This document shows, one piece after another, positions 1 to 9,567 of a DNA stretch of 64,000 nt. Position numbers and translations under genes: made by a program. Every line of letters begins with the position of its first letter. Position 1 is the first letter of the stretch. Source of the stretch: Hamadaea sp. (GTDB lineage Bacteria; Actinomycetota; Actinomycetes; Mycobacteriales; Micromonosporaceae); NCBI RefSeq assembly GCF_013362815.1, contig NZ_JABFVK010000006.1:62001-126000 (forward strand), written 5' to 3'. The notes beneath the pieces are model-generated. The model saw nothing but the letters and a program-made list of their open reading frames with translations. It ran no database searches and was not told the origin of the DNA.

Positions 1-2
1 TG

Positions 3-338
3 GAGACGATGCCGGTCGACGAGCGGCGGCGTACGGAGGATTCGATCGCCTTCTCGTTCCTGGCACTCGGCCTCGGCGACCCCGAGCTGGCCCGGGTTCA
101 GCGACGGCATTTCACCTCGATGTACGGGCTGTGCCTACAGCTGATCGAAGGGCTCGCCGCGGCGGGCGCGCTCGCAAAAACATCGGAGAGCCTGCCGACG
201 CTGGCCCGCCGCCTGCACGCGGTCGTCGACGGGCTCACCGTGCATGTCCTGGCCGGCCACCTCACGAGTAGCGAAATGGTGGCACAGCTCAACGCGTACC
301 TCATGGAATTGACCGGGACCGCCGCGGACTTGAGCTAA
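3..338 (+). CDS. TetR-family regulator, C-terminal part (cut by window edge)
   Basis: An open frame runs in from the left edge and ends with TAA at 336-338. The about 111 visible residues are helical and resemble the ligand-binding C-terminal half of TetR/AcrR regulators: a helix with SIAFSFLALGLGDPELARV, a second with YGLCLQLIEGLAAAGAL, and a last dimerisation-like helix with VVDGLTVHVLAGHL. The DNA-binding half lies outside the window. The Met at position 9 is internal, since the frame stays open to the edge. Its target cannot be judged from here. The family call rests on pattern only. Confidence 0.6.
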   Translation, partial: ETMPVDERRRTEDSIAFSFLALGLGDPELARVQRRHFTSMYGLCLQLIEGLAAAGALAKTSESLPTLARRLHAVVDGLTVHVLAGHLTSSEMVAQLNAYLMELTGTAADLS

Positions 339-341
339 ATG

Positions 342-368
342 ATCAACGCTGTGTCATCAACGCTGTGT
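342..368. repeat. Two direct copies of a 13-bp word downstream of the TetR gene
   Basis: ATCAACGCTGTGT occurs at 342-354 and again at 356-368 with one base between. The block is bordered by TGATCA on both sides. It lies between the TetR stop and the DinB gene. GATCA-bordered intergenic repeats recur elsewhere in this window. Confidence 0.6.
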
Positions 369-418
369 GATCAAGAAACCGGTTGCCGAGTCCCGCCTCG
401 ACCGGACAGGGTTGGGCC

Positions 419-964
419 ATGACAGAAGAGCGGACGTTCGGCTGGTCCAACATGTTCGTCGCGCCCGCGGACGACCCGCGCGGCCAGGACGGCTACCGAG
501 GCGAGCGCGCGGTGCTGGCCGGTTACCTCGGGGACTACCGCAAGACGCTCGAGCTCAAGTGCGCCGGGCTGGACGCCGAGCAACTCGCCCGGCGATCGGT
601 CGAGCCCTCGACCATGTCCCTGCTGGGCCTGATCCGGCATCTGGCCGGAGTCGAGCATTACTGGTTCCGCATCCACATGGCGGGCGAGAATGTCTCCCGG
701 CTCTATCGGTCCGGCGACGACCGCGACGAGGACTTCAACGGCGCGGTCGGCGATCCCGTCGTCGTCGACGAGGCCTGGGCGACCTGGCGGACGGAGGTCG
801 CGTACGCCGAGCAGTATGTCGAGGCGGCTCCGAGCATGGACTTCGTCGGCGCGAAGGGCGACGAACTCCGCGACATACTGGTCCACATGATCGAGGAGTA
901 CGCCCGCCACATGGGCCATGCGGACCTGCTCCGTGAGCGCATCGACGGCCGGGTCGGCCAATAG
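419..964 (+). CDS. DinB / DUF664-family protein
   Basis: The product has 181 residues. It matches the DinB-like four-helix-bundle family (DUF664 branch), whose members may bind a metal through three histidines. Candidate ligands are His in LIRHLAGVEHYW and His in IEEYARHMGHADLLRE near the C-terminus, the usual places for this family. The ATG at 419 follows an ACAGGG ribosome-binding-like stretch; upstream extension of the frame adds no conserved sequence. Many actinomycete members are thiol-dependent enzymes (mycothiol or bacillithiol transferases), but the substrate here cannot be inferred. It stands alone between a TetR gene and the arginine genes. Confidence 0.75.
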   Translation: MTEERTFGWSNMFVAPADDPRGQDGYRGERAVLAGYLGDYRKTLELKCAGLDAEQLARRSVEPSTMSLLGLIRHLAGVEHYWFRIHMAGENVSRLYRSGDDRDEDFNGAVGDPVVVDEAWATWRTEVAYAEQYVEAAPSMDFVGAKGDELRDILVHMIEEYARHMGHADLLRERIDGRVGQ

Positions 965-1006
965 CGCAAGTTATCTGAATTCAGTCCAAAACGGAGATCT
1001 CGCCAG

Positions 1007-1030
1007 TAGAGTCACGGGCAGCGGAAGGGG
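1007..1030 (+). promoter_or_regulatory. Probable -10 box and ribosome-binding site of the arcD-arcA pair
   Basis: TAGAGT at 1007-1012 fits an actinobacterial -10 element. GGAAGGGG at 1023-1030 is a purine-rich ribosome-binding site 9 nt before the ATG at 1040. No convincing -35 was seen. Confidence 0.4.
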
Positions 1031-1039
1031 CCCGTACGC

Positions 1040-2485
1040 ATGCAGGTCGAGACCAAGCCCGAAGCTTCCGGCGCTCCAGCGTCCGTCAAGCTGACCTTCT
1101 GGACCATGACCGCCATGGTCGTGGGGTCGATGGTCGGTGCGGGTGTGTTCTCCCTGCCGCGGCGATTCGCGCAGGAGACCGGGGTTGCCGGCGCGCTCAT
1201 CGCCTGGGCGGTCGCCGGCACCGGCATGCTGATGCTGGCCTTCGTCTTCCAGATGCTGGCCGTACGCCGTCCGCACCTCGACGCCGGTGTCTACGCGTAC
1301 GCGAAGGCTGGGTTCGGCGAGTATCCCGGCTTCTTCTCCGCCTTCGGGTACTGGGCGAGCGCCTGCGTCGGCAACGTCACCTACTGGGTGCTGATCATGT
1401 CCACCGTGGGCGCGATCGTGCCCGCGCTCGGCGACGGTGACACCATCCTGGCGATCGTGCTCTCCTCGATCGGCCTCTGGGCGTTCTACGCCCTCATCAG
1501 CCGGGGCGTACGCGAGGCCACCGCGATCAACCGGATCGTGACTGTGGCCAAGCTGGTTCCGATCATCGTCTTCATCCTGCTCGCGGTGTTCTACCTGGAT
1601 CCGAAGGTGTTCGCCGAGAACTGGGGCGGGGCAGATTACGCCGGATCACTGTTCAGCCAGGTCAAGGGCACGATGCTGGCGACCGTCTTCGTGTTCCTCG
1701 GCGTCGAGGGGGCCAGCGTCTACTCGCGGCACGCGAAGCGGCGCGAAGACGTCGGACGCGCCACCATCCTCGGCTTCCTGAGCGTCTTCGCCATCTTCGC
1801 CTCGGTCACCATCGTCTCCTACGGCATCCTGCCGATGAGCGAGATCGCCGAGCTGCGCCAGCCCAGCATGGCCGGGGTGCTCGAAGCGGCCGTCGGCACC
1901 TGGGGCGAGGTCTTCGTCAGCATCGGGCTGATCATCTCGGTGCTCGGGGCGTACCTGGCGTGGACGCTCATGGCGGCCGAAGTGCTGCTCGTCGCGGCGA
2001 AGGACGACGACATGCCGCGCTTCCTGCGCCGCACCAGCTCCGCCGACGTGCCGATCCCGGCGCTCGTCCTGTCGACGGCGTTGTCCCAGCTCTTCCTCAT
2101 CGTCACGTACTTCTCCGAAGACGCGTTCTCGTTCGCCCTCGACCTCACCAGTGCGCTCACGCTCATTCCGTTCCTGCTGGCGGCGGCGTACGCGGTCAAG
2201 GTGATGCTGGGCTGGGACGGCGACCGCCGCCGGGGCTCCGGCGGGCAGCTGCTCGTCGCCGCACTGGCCACTGTGTACACACTGTTCCTGCTGTTCGCGG
2301 CGGGACTGAAGTTCGTGCTCGTCTCGTTCGTCGTGTACGCCCCGGCCACGATCCTGTTCGTGATGGCGCGCCGGGAGCAGGGTCGTCGGCTGTTCTCGCC
2401 GGGCGAATTCGTTCTGCTGGCGATCTCGATCGCGGGTGCGGTGCTCGGCATCGTCGCGCTCGCGGCCGGGTGGATCAGCTTGTAG
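1040..2485 (+). CDS. arcD: Amino-acid antiporter of the APA family (arginine/ornithine type)
   Basis: This 481-residue polytopic membrane protein of the basic amino acid/polyamine antiporter branch (APC superfamily) has about 12 hydrophobic segments. The first segment carries the substrate-binding signature [12 protein letters not shown] (residues about 30-41), typical of ArcD/LysI-type exchangers. It probably swaps extracellular arginine for a product of arginine breakdown. The start ATG has a good ribosome-binding site. The arginine deiminase gene follows after only 14 bp, so the two form one operon. There is no ornithine carbamoyltransferase or carbamate kinase beside them, so the exchange partner may be citrulline rather than ornithine; that last point is inference. 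Confidence 0.85.
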   Translation: MQVETKPEASGAPASVKLTFWTMTAMVVGSMVGAGVFSLPRRFAQETGVAGALIAWAVAGTGMLMLAFVFQMLAVRRPHLDAGVYAYAKAGFGEYPGFFSAFGYWASACVGNVTYWVLIMSTVGAIVPALGDGDTILAIVLSSIGLWAFYALISRGVREATAINRIVTVAKLVPIIVFILLAVFYLDPKVFAENWGGADYAGSLFSQVKGTMLATVFVFLGVEGASVYSRHAKRREDVGRATILGFLSVFAIFASVTIVSYGILPMSEIAELRQPSMAGVLEAAVGTWGEVFVSIGLIISVLGAYLAWTLMAAEVLLVAAKDDDMPRFLRRTSSADVPIPALVLSTALSQLFLIVTYFSEDAFSFALDLTSALTLIPFLLAAAYAVKVMLGWDGDRRRGSGGQLLVAALATVYTLFLLFAAGLKFVLVSFVVYAPATILFVMARREQGRRLFSPGEFVLLAISIAGAVLGIVALAAGWISL

Positions 2486-2499
2486 AGCTGGGGGATTTC

Positions 2500-3762
2500 A
2501 TGACTGAGTCCGGCAAGCCCGCCTCCGCCGCGTACGGCGTGCACTCCGAGGTCGGCAAGCTCCGCAAGGTGCTGGTCTGCCGTCCCGGGCTGGCCCATCG
2601 GCGGCTGACCCCGACCAACAGCGACGACCTGCTCTTCGACGACGTCATGTGGGTGGAGAACGCGCAACGCGATCATCTCGACTTCGTCAACAAGATGCGT
2701 ACGCGGGGCATCGAGGTGGTCGAGCTGCACGACCTGCTGACCGAGACCCTGGCTCTCGGGGACGCCAAGAGCTGGCTGCTCGACCGCAAGATCACCCCGA
2801 ACGAGGTCGGTCTCGGGCTGGTCGAGCCGACTCGGGCGTACCTGGACAGCCTGGATCCGGCGAAGCTGGCCGAGCACCTGATCGGCGGCCTGGCCACAGC
2901 CGACCTGCCCGACGAGTTCCGCTCACCGTACCTGGCGCTGGTCCGCGAGTCGGCAGGCATCCGCGAGTACCTCATGCCACCGCTGCCGAACACTCTCTAC
3001 ACCCGCGACACCACCTGCTGGCTCTACGGCGGCCTGACGATGAACCCGCTCTACTGGCCGGCCCGCCATGACGAGACCATGCTCATGAAGGCGATCTACA
3101 CCTTCCATCCGGACTACGTCGGCTCGAAGGTCTGGTGGGGCGACCCCGAGAAATCCTGGGCGCAGGCCACCTTCGAGGGCGGCGACATCATGCCGGTCGG
3201 CAACGGCGTCGTGCTCATGGGCATGAGCGAGCGCACGTCGCGCCAGGCGATCACCCAGGTCGCGGCCGCGCTGTTCGAGAACGGGGCGGCCGACCACGTG
3301 GTGGTCGCGGGCATGCCGAAGCTCCGCGCCGCGATGCATCTGGACACCGTGTTCACCTTCGCCGACCGTGACGTCGTCACCCTCTACCGCAAGATCATGG
3401 AGTCGGTCCACACCTTCTCGTTGCGGCCGTCGGACGCATCGCCCGGCGTCGAGGTCATCGACCACGGCGACGAGGCATTCGTCGACGTCGTGGCCAAGGC
3501 GCTCGGTCTGCCCAAGCTCCGCGTCATCGAGACCGGCGGCGACGTGTACGCCTCGGAGCGGCAGCAGTGGGACAGCGGCAACAACGCCGTGTGCCTCGAA
3601 CCCGGGGTCGTGGTGACCTACGACCGCAACACGCAGACGAACACGTTGCTGCGTAAGGCGGGCATCGAGGTGATCACGATCGTCGGCGCGGAGCTGGGCC
3701 GGGGCCGCGGCGGCGGGCATTGCATGACCTGCCCGATCGTCCGCGACCCCGTGGAGTTCTGA
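2500..3762 (+). CDS. arcA: Arginine deiminase
   Basis: The 420-residue enzyme hydrolyses L-arginine to L-citrulline and ammonia. Its length and motifs match the family: FEGGDIMPV carries the substrate-binding Glu and Asp, HLDTVFTF the catalytic His, and the C-terminal [13 protein letters not shown] the nucleophilic Cys (Cys408, 12 residues from the end as in the Pseudomonas enzyme). LPNTLYTRD is the conserved substrate-pocket segment. The ATG at 2500 follows GGGGGA-like sequence. It is cotranscribed with the antiporter upstream and ends 1 bp before the convergent sigma-factor gene. Later steps of the classical arc pathway (arcB, arcC) are not in the window. Confidence 0.95.
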   Translation: MTESGKPASAAYGVHSEVGKLRKVLVCRPGLAHRRLTPTNSDDLLFDDVMWVENAQRDHLDFVNKMRTRGIEVVELHDLLTETLALGDAKSWLLDRKITPNEVGLGLVEPTRAYLDSLDPAKLAEHLIGGLATADLPDEFRSPYLALVRESAGIREYLMPPLPNTLYTRDTTCWLYGGLTMNPLYWPARHDETMLMKAIYTFHPDYVGSKVWWGDPEKSWAQATFEGGDIMPVGNGVVLMGMSERTSRQAITQVAAALFENGAADHVVVAGMPKLRAAMHLDTVFTFADRDVVTLYRKIMESVHTFSLRPSDASPGVEVIDHGDEAFVDVVAKALGLPKLRVIETGGDVYASERQQWDSGNNAVCLEPGVVVTYDRNTQTNTLLRKAGIEVITIVGAELGRGRGGGHCMTCPIVRDPVEF

Positions 3763-3763
3763 G

Positions 3764-5488
3764 TTACCTGATCGCGCCGAGATCCAGCACGACGGTCGCG
3801 TCGCTGTCGGCCGGGTCCGGCCAGCTCAAATAGGTCAGCTGCGGCGAGAACTGGAACGTGTAGGCCGAACCGACGATCGCGATCTTGCCGGTCGTACTGT
3901 CGATGAGATAGTCCGGCTGGCTGCTCCCCGCCGTGCGGCCATGCCCGCCGATGAACCGCCCGCCGAGGACCGATCCCGATTCGAACGACCCGACCTGCGT
4001 ACGCTCGCTGCCGTCGAGGTGCTGGACGACGACAGCCGGCCCGCCCGCGATCTGCGTCGCGCCGGAGCAGAGCGTCGCGGTGCAGTCGGTCGGCCCCAGC
4101 TCGCTGGCGGCGACCGCGACCCGCTGTCCGGTGAGGACGTTGCGCAGCTCCGTCACGGGGCTTCGGGCGACGACGTCGAAGTCGACCACCGGCGCAGTCG
4201 CGGCCCACGGCCAGGACATCACGGTGAGCCCTTCGAAGCCGGCCAGCGACTCGACGGCCGCCCCGTCCCGCACGGCGACCCGGAAGATGCCCAGCCGGTA
4301 GGTGTCCCAGTACACATGGTCGGCGGTGGCGTACAGGCCGACGATGCCGATCTGCTCCTGAGCGGCCAGCAGCCGAGGCCGTCCACCGGACCGCGGGAGC
4401 GCCCAGATCATCTCCATCACGGTGCCGTCGGTGAGCCGGCCCTTGGCCCACCAGTAGACGGCGTCGTCGCTGACCGTGAAATCCTGCGGGAAGTACTCGG
4501 CCGCGTCGGCCGGACCGGTCAGGTCGGCCAGCAGCGTCGTCGCCCGGGTCTTGGTGTCGAACGCGTACAACCGGGTCACCCGCTCGAAGGCGGGCAGATA
4601 GCCGAGCAACAGGTGGTTCGCGTCGAGCACGCCCTCCAGCTGGAACTCCGCACCGTCGAGCGCGTGGGTGGGGAACTTCGAGATCGCCTCCGGCCAGACC
4701 ATGGCCGCCGGAAGCGCCTGCCCGACGTCGCCGGGCACGGTGATGCGGTTGGTCGGCACCGAAACCGGCGACCCGCTCGGCGTCGTCTTGACCGTCCTCG
4801 TGGGCGACGGGGTCGTCGCCGGCGTCGGTGGCGCCGTCGGGTCGTTGCCCGTCAGGACCAGCCAGGCCAGCCCGAGGACGAGGACGATCGCCGCCGAAAC
4901 CGTGACGAGCATGCGCTTGCGGCGGCGCGTGTGGCGTACCTCGACGAGGCCCACGAGGTCGGCCGGTGCTTCCGCGCGCTCGCCCAGAGCCACCAGCTCT
5001 TCGCGCAACCGATCCAGCCCCCGCGAGGCCTGGCTGCGTACCGTGCCCTCGGTGACGTTCAGGCATTCGGCGATCTGACGGTCACCGAGACCCTCGTAGT
5101 AGCGCAGCACCAGCACCGCCCGCTGTCGCGCAGGCAGCCCGGCCAGGCTGCGCAGCAGGTCGGTGTCGCCCTCGACCCGGTCCAGCCCGGGATCGGTCCG
5201 GCCGCGGTCGGGCACGGCGTCGGTCAGGCGCTCGCGGCGGCGCTTCCGCCAGATGCTGATGTGCAGACGCGCCATCGTCGTGCGGACGTAGCCCTCCGGC
5301 TCGTTCTGCCGATGCACCCGATGCCAGGCCACCCGCAGCCGGACCAGCGCCTCCTGCACCAGGTCGTCGGCGTCGTGCTGATTGCCGGTCAGCACGTACG
5401 CGTACCGGTACAGGGCCGGCCCGCGCTCGCGGACGAAGTCGGTGAACTGGTCGGTAAACTGCTCGGTGAACTGCGCCGTGTCGGTCAT
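3764..5488 (-). CDS. SigE-family sigma factor fused to a membrane segment and an exported sensor-like domain
   Basis: The protein has 574 residues. Residues about 15-165 are an ECF sigma factor of the actinobacterial SigE type: region 2 contains YRYAYVLTGNQHDADDLVQE and region 4 contains GLGDRQIAECLNVTEGTVRSQ. A basic stretch (HTRRRKRM) and a hydrophobic segment (about 193-213) follow, then a Pro/Thr/Ser-rich linker and a roughly 320-residue C-terminal region of repeated beta-like units (YAFDTKTRATTLLADL, VYWWAKGRL, HVYWDTYRLGIFRV) that looks like a beta-propeller. The arrangement places the sigma domain inside the cell and the beta domain outside. The N-terminus has a small QFTE/QFTD repeat. 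GAGGAGG precedes the ATG. No separate anti-sigma gene is adjacent; the fused part may do that job (inference). Confidence 0.85.
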   Translation of the reverse strand: MTDTAQFTEQFTDQFTDFVRERGPALYRYAYVLTGNQHDADDLVQEALVRLRVAWHRVHRQNEPEGYVRTTMARLHISIWRKRRRERLTDAVPDRGRTDPGLDRVEGDTDLLRSLAGLPARQRAVLVLRYYEGLGDRQIAECLNVTEGTVRSQASRGLDRLREELVALGERAEAPADLVGLVEVRHTRRRKRMLVTVSAAIVLVLGLAWLVLTGNDPTAPPTPATTPSPTRTVKTTPSGSPVSVPTNRITVPGDVGQALPAAMVWPEAISKFPTHALDGAEFQLEGVLDANHLLLGYLPAFERVTRLYAFDTKTRATTLLADLTGPADAAEYFPQDFTVSDDAVYWWAKGRLTDGTVMEMIWALPRSGGRPRLLAAQEQIGIVGLYATADHVYWDTYRLGIFRVAVRDGAAVESLAGFEGLTVMSWPWAATAPVVDFDVVARSPVTELRNVLTGQRVAVAASELGPTDCTATLCSGATQIAGGPAVVVQHLDGSERTQVGSFESGSVLGGRFIGGHGRTAGSSQPDYLIDSTTGKIAIVGSAYTFQFSPQLTYLSWPDPADSDATVVLDLGAIR

Positions 5489-5550
5489 GCGGCCTCCTCA
5501 TGACCCAGGACGCACGACCCCCGTGCGTTGTTGCACGAATATCATCCCGG

Positions 5551-6633
5551 TCAGGTGGACCGGGCGCTCAACGATCGGTTCCAGCGCAGGGACAGCACCA
5601 CCGCGGCGATGGCCAGCAGCGTACCGAGCAGGACGAACCACACGCTGACCTCGACCAACTTCTGCTGCCCGACGAAGTTGCTCGGCAGGTCGGTCAGCAC
5701 GTCCTGAAGCTGGTCGGCGTCTTCGGCCCGGAAGTACTCGCCGCCGGTGATCTCCGCGACCTTCTCCAGGGTGTCCTCGTCGATCTGCTGGACGCGGCCG
5801 CCGCCACCGCCGAAGCCGCCGCCGAACCGGCCGCCGTCGTTGCCGAACGCCGAACCCCCGCTGATCTGGTCAGCGGTGCAGACCATGGGCGCGGGCTGCG
5901 TAGTGCCGAAGCCGATCGGGTAGACCCGCAGGCCACGGGCCGATGCCTGCTCGGCGGCGGTCACCGGCTCGACGCCTTGCGTGTTCGCGCCGTCGGTCAG
6001 CACGACGATCGTGTCGGCCTGGTATTCGGCCGGTGCGCCCGAAGGCGCCGGTGACGCTTCACCCGACGTCACGCCGGTCGGCGGCACCGCCGGATTGGTT
6101 TCGGCGATCGCGTCGATCGAGGTCAGAATGGCCTGCCCGATCGCGGTGCCCCGGCCGGTCCGCAGTTCGTCGATCGCCTTGAGCAGAGCTTCTTGGTCGG
6201 TCGTGGGCTCGACGAGCAAGGCCGCGATGCCCGAGAACGTCACCAGCCCGATCTTCGTCTCGCCGCCCTGCGCCTTGATGAATTCGCGCGCGGCCGCCTG
6301 GGCCGCCGCTATCCGGTTCGGCTGCACGTCGGTCGAGCACATCGATCGGGAGACGTCGATCGCCAGCAGGATCGAGGTCGCGTTGGACGGTACGCGTACC
6401 GACGCCTGTGGGCGTGCCGCCCCGACGGCGAGGAACACCAGAGCGGCCACGAACAGGATCACCGGGATACGCCGCCGCCACGCCGTCCGGCCCGGGACGG
6501 CCGCCCGAATCAGGGCGACGCTGGACACGCGGACGGCCACCTTGCGCCGCCGCCGGTTGGCCCACCAGCGAGCCAGCAGCAACAGCGGGACGACGAGCAG
6601 GGCGGCGAGCGCCCACGGCCAGCTGAGCGACAT
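5551..6633 (-). CDS. Membrane-anchored VWA-domain protein (BatA/BatB type)
   Basis: The 360-residue protein has two N-terminal membrane segments (about 5-22 and 57-75), a von Willebrand factor A domain (about 85-290) and a C-terminal membrane helix (about 325-345). The metal-binding MIDAS is visible as DVSRS plus the downstream VLTDGANT. A Gly-rich insert (GGRFGGGFGGGGGR) sits within the domain. It is the last gene of the MoxR-DUF58-VWA operon, and its ATG shares one base with the stop of the VWA gene upstream. In other bacteria such operons support envelope stress responses or maturation of metal or redox proteins; the client here is unknown. Confidence 0.85.
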   Translation of the reverse strand: MSLSWPWALAALLVVPLLLLARWWANRRRRKVAVRVSSVALIRAAVPGRTAWRRRIPVILFVAALVFLAVGAARPQASVRVPSNATSILLAIDVSRSMCSTDVQPNRIAAAQAAAREFIKAQGGETKIGLVTFSGIAALLVEPTTDQEALLKAIDELRTGRGTAIGQAILTSIDAIAETNPAVPPTGVTSGEASPAPSGAPAEYQADTIVVLTDGANTQGVEPVTAAEQASARGLRVYPIGFGTTQPAPMVCTADQISGGSAFGNDGGRFGGGFGGGGGRVQQIDEDTLEKVAEITGGEYFRAEDADQLQDVLTDLPSNFVGQQKLVEVSVWFVLLGTLLAIAAVVLSLRWNRSLSARST

Positions 6634-7643
6634 CAGACGATCCTTCCGTGCCAGCTGATCATCAGCAGCCCGCCCGCCGTCAGCAGGAGCAGAGCCGCGA
6701 CGGCGAGCACGCCGGTCAGCTCGACGGTCTCCGGGCGGCTGGTGAGCCGCAGGTCGATGGAGCGGTGGATCTGGTTGAGCTGGTCGGCGTCGGACGCCGG
6801 ATGATAGGAGCCGCCGGTCGTCGCAGCGAGGTTGGTCAGCACGTCCTCGTGCAGTGCTGTCGCGACCTGATAGCCGTCGGCCTCGACGATGGCGCCCTGA
6901 GCGGTGCCGATGCCCACGGTCTCGATGCGTACGCCGGCCGTGGCGGCCAAGTCGGCGGCGGTCTGCACGCCACCCGTGGTGTCACCGCCCGCGCCGCCAC
7001 TGCCACCACCGCCGCCGCCCGACGTGTCCTCGCCGTCGGAGAACAGCACGATCGTGGCCGAACCCCAATAGCCGAGGTCGGGAGCCTGCCCGTCGGCGGG
7101 CAGCGCGACCTGCTTGCCGACGATGGCGGTCAGCGCGACGAGGATGGCCTGCCGCAACGACGTCCCACCGGAAGCCGAGGCGCGGTCGATCGCCGCCAGC
7201 ACCGCCTGGTGATCGGCGGTCGGAGCCTGCGTGGCCAGCCCGTCGGGCCCGAACACGACGACGCCCATGTCCACAGTGCTCGGTTGGGCGGCGGCGAAAC
7301 CCGCGGCGGCCGACTTCGTCGCGGCCAACCGGCTCGGCTTCACGTCGTCGGCCGTCATGCTCTGCGACACGTCGAGGACGAGGATGACCGTCCCCGATAC
7401 GCGCGGCACCTTGATCTCCGCCGTCGGCCGGGCCAGCGCCAGCAGCAACAACGGCAGCGCGGCCAGGAACAAGGCGTACGGGAGATGGCGTCGGCGGCCG
7501 GACAACGCGGCCAGCGCGAACGCGCCCAGACCGGCGTTTCGCAGCGCCGCCGACCGGCGGCGCGCCAGGACCACGTACGCCGTGATCGCGCCCGCCGCGA
7601 GCAGCACCGCGACGACGACGAGAAGCGGGTACATCACGGTCAT
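6633..7643 (-). CDS. Membrane-anchored VWA-domain protein (BatA/BatB type)
   Basis: The 336-residue protein has the same plan as the VWA protein encoded next downstream: two N-terminal membrane helices, a VWA domain with MIDAS residues DVSQS and LFSDGEDTS, and a C-terminal membrane helix (about 310-330). A run GGGGGGSGG follows the second MIDAS loop. Its ATG overlaps the DUF58 stop by 4 bases (ATGA), so translation is likely coupled. The two VWA proteins are paralogues and may form a heteromeric complex presented to the MoxR ATPase. Confidence 0.85.
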   Translation of the reverse strand: MTVMYPLLVVVAVLLAAGAITAYVVLARRRSAALRNAGLGAFALAALSGRRRHLPYALFLAALPLLLLALARPTAEIKVPRVSGTVILVLDVSQSMTADDVKPSRLAATKSAAAGFAAAQPSTVDMGVVVFGPDGLATQAPTADHQAVLAAIDRASASGGTSLRQAILVALTAIVGKQVALPADGQAPDLGYWGSATIVLFSDGEDTSGGGGGGSGGAGGDTTGGVQTAADLAATAGVRIETVGIGTAQGAIVEADGYQVATALHEDVLTNLAATTGGSYHPASDADQLNQIHRSIDLRLTSRPETVELTGVLAVAALLLLTAGGLLMISWHGRIV

Positions 7644-8539
7644 GGGCGTCTCCGATGCGAGTCCTGGACCATCTCCACCAACGCCCGCAGGAGGTCGGAG
7701 TCCGTCGTGATCCGGTGCGCGGTGACCCTGGCCTGCCGCATCGCCTCGGCCAGCGCCGTCTCACGCGCGTCCACCTCGGCGGCCAGCCGTCGGCGCAACA
7801 GCGGATCGCTGGTGTCCACCAGGATCTGCTCGGCCGTCTCGGCGTCCTCGACGACGACGAGACCCACGTCGGGCAGGTCGAGCTCGGCCGGGTCGACCAG
7901 GCGTACGACCACGACCTCATGGCGATGAGCCAATTGCCCCAGCGCTCGTTCCCAGCCCGCCTCGCCGATGAAGTCGGACAGGACGAAGACGAGGCTGCGT
8001 CGGCGCGCCGCCGTCGCCACGGTACGCAGCATCGCCGCGAGGTCGGTCGTGGTTCCCCGAGTCTTGCCCTCGTGGGCCGGAGCGGCGGCCGTCCGGTCCA
8101 GCTCGTGCGCGATACGGAGCGCCTGCGTGCGCCCGGTCTTGGGCCGGATCACGTGTTGGAAGTGGTTGTCGTAGAACACCGCGCCCACCCGGTTGCCGTT
8201 CTGCGACAGCAGCCGGGCCAGGCAGATCGCCAGGTCACCCAGGACGGATTCCTTGCCTCCGCCGAGGCCGCCCGCCATCGAGGCGGAGCGGTCGAGGACC
8301 AGCCAGGCGGTCAGGTCTCGTTCCTCGGTGTATTGGCGGACGAAGGTCTCGTCCATGCGCGCTGTGACGTTCCAGTCGATGTGCCGGACGTCGTCTTCGG
8401 GCGTGTAGGTACGCAGGTCGGTGAAGTCGATGCCGGCGCCGTGCCAGACCGTGCGGTTGGCGCCCTGGAGCCGCCCGTCGAGCTTGCGGACCACCTGCCA
8501 TTCCAGGCGCCGCAGCAATCGGTCGGAGGCCAGGCTCAT
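7640..8539 (-). CDS. DUF58-domain protein
   Basis: The 299-residue cytoplasmic protein carries the DUF58 hallmark GIDFTDLRTYTPEDDVRHID (residues about 31-50) with DWNVTARMDETFVRQY following, and a VWA-like core with DRSASMAGG. DUF58 proteins nearly always accompany MoxR ATPases and VWA proteins. The gene starts 2 bp after the MoxR stop and overlaps the next gene by 4 bp. Confidence 0.9.
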   Translation of the reverse strand: MSLASDRLLRRLEWQVVRKLDGRLQGANRTVWHGAGIDFTDLRTYTPEDDVRHIDWNVTARMDETFVRQYTEERDLTAWLVLDRSASMAGGLGGGKESVLGDLAICLARLLSQNGNRVGAVFYDNHFQHVIRPKTGRTQALRIAHELDRTAAAPAHEGKTRGTTTDLAAMLRTVATAARRRSLVFVLSDFIGEAGWERALGQLAHRHEVVVVRLVDPAELDLPDVGLVVVEDAETAEQILVDTSDPLLRRRLAAEVDARETALAEAMRQARVTAHRITTDSDLLRALVEMVQDSHRRRP

Positions 8540-8541
8540 GA

Positions 8542-9534
8542 CTACCGGCCCTGCATCGCGAGGTCGGGCACCGGCAGGGCCAGCAGGATCTCGGTGAGGA
8601 TCACGTCGGCGCTCACTTCGTCGGCGAGCGCCTCGTAGGACAGCACGAGGCGATGACGCAGGACGTCCAGCGCGAGATCCGTGAGGTCCTGCGGCACCGC
8701 GTAATCCCGCCCCCGCAGGAACGCCAGCGCCCGAGCGGCCAGCACCAGGTTGATCGAGGCCCGAGGACTCGCCCCGTAGGTCACGTAGCGGCTCAGCTTG
8801 TCGAGCCCGACGACCGCGGGCGTACGCGTCGCGGTCGTGAGGCGTACGGCGTACTCGATGAGGGCGGGGTCGACGTAGACCCGGTCCACCTGCTGCTGCA
8901 ACCCGACCAGTTTCGCGGGGTCGATGATGCTCTGGATCGCGGCGGCCGCCTTGAGCGCGCGCTCGACGACGACGAACTCTTCGGTGGCGCTCGGATAGCC
9001 GACCAGGACCTTCATCATGAACCGGTCGACCTGGGCCTCCGGCAGCGGATACGTGCCGTCGGACTCGATCGGGTTCTGCGTCGCCATGACCAGGAACGGC
9101 TCCGGTACGCGATGCGTCTCGCGCCCGATGGTCACCTGCCGTTCCTGCATGACCTCCAGCAACGCGCTCTGCACCTTCGCCGGGGCCCGGTTGATCTCGT
9201 CGGCGAGCAGCAGATTGGTGAAGACCGGGCCGAGCGACACCTGGAACTCGCCGCTGTGCTGGTGATAGATGCGAGTGCCGACGATGTCGGCCGGGACCAG
9301 GTCCGGCGTGAACTGCACCCGGTGGAACTGCCCGCCGATCGCCTCGGCCAGCGACTTGACCGCGAGGGTCTTCGCGAGCCCGGGCACGCCTTCGACCAGG
9401 ATGTGCCCGCGCGCCAGCAACGCGACGACGAGCCGCTCCAGCAGGACGTCCTGGCCCACGATCGTCTTCTTGACCTCGTAGAAGACCTGTTCGACGAGGG
9501 TCGAGCCGGGCGCTGCGGAACCGTTGGGCTGCAA
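8542..9534 (-). CDS. MoxR-type AAA+ ATPase
   Basis: The 330-residue AAA+ protein has Walker A in EGVPGLAKTLAVKS, Walker B in LLADEINRAPAK, and sensor 1 in VMATQNPIES. MoxR proteins act as chaperone ATPases that load cofactors or assemble complexes with their VWA partners. The start is a TTG at 9534, chosen because AGGAGG lies 5 nt upstream and no better ATG or GTG is near. The gene lies 33 bp after the serine protease gene and heads the tightly packed MoxR-DUF58-VWA-VWA set. Confidence 0.93.
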   Translation of the reverse strand: MQPNGSAAPGSTLVEQVFYEVKKTIVGQDVLLERLVVALLARGHILVEGVPGLAKTLAVKSLAEAIGGQFHRVQFTPDLVPADIVGTRIYHQHSGEFQVSLGPVFTNLLLADEINRAPAKVQSALLEVMQERQVTIGRETHRVPEPFLVMATQNPIESDGTYPLPEAQVDRFMMKVLVGYPSATEEFVVVERALKAAAAIQSIIDPAKLVGLQQQVDRVYVDPALIEYAVRLTTATRTPAVVGLDKLSRYVTYGASPRASINLVLAARALAFLRGRDYAVPQDLTDLALDVLRHRLVLSYEALADEVSADVILTEILLALPVPDLAMQGR

Positions 9535-9567
9535 AGCTTCCTCCTGCGGAGTTTCAGACTGCGGGGG

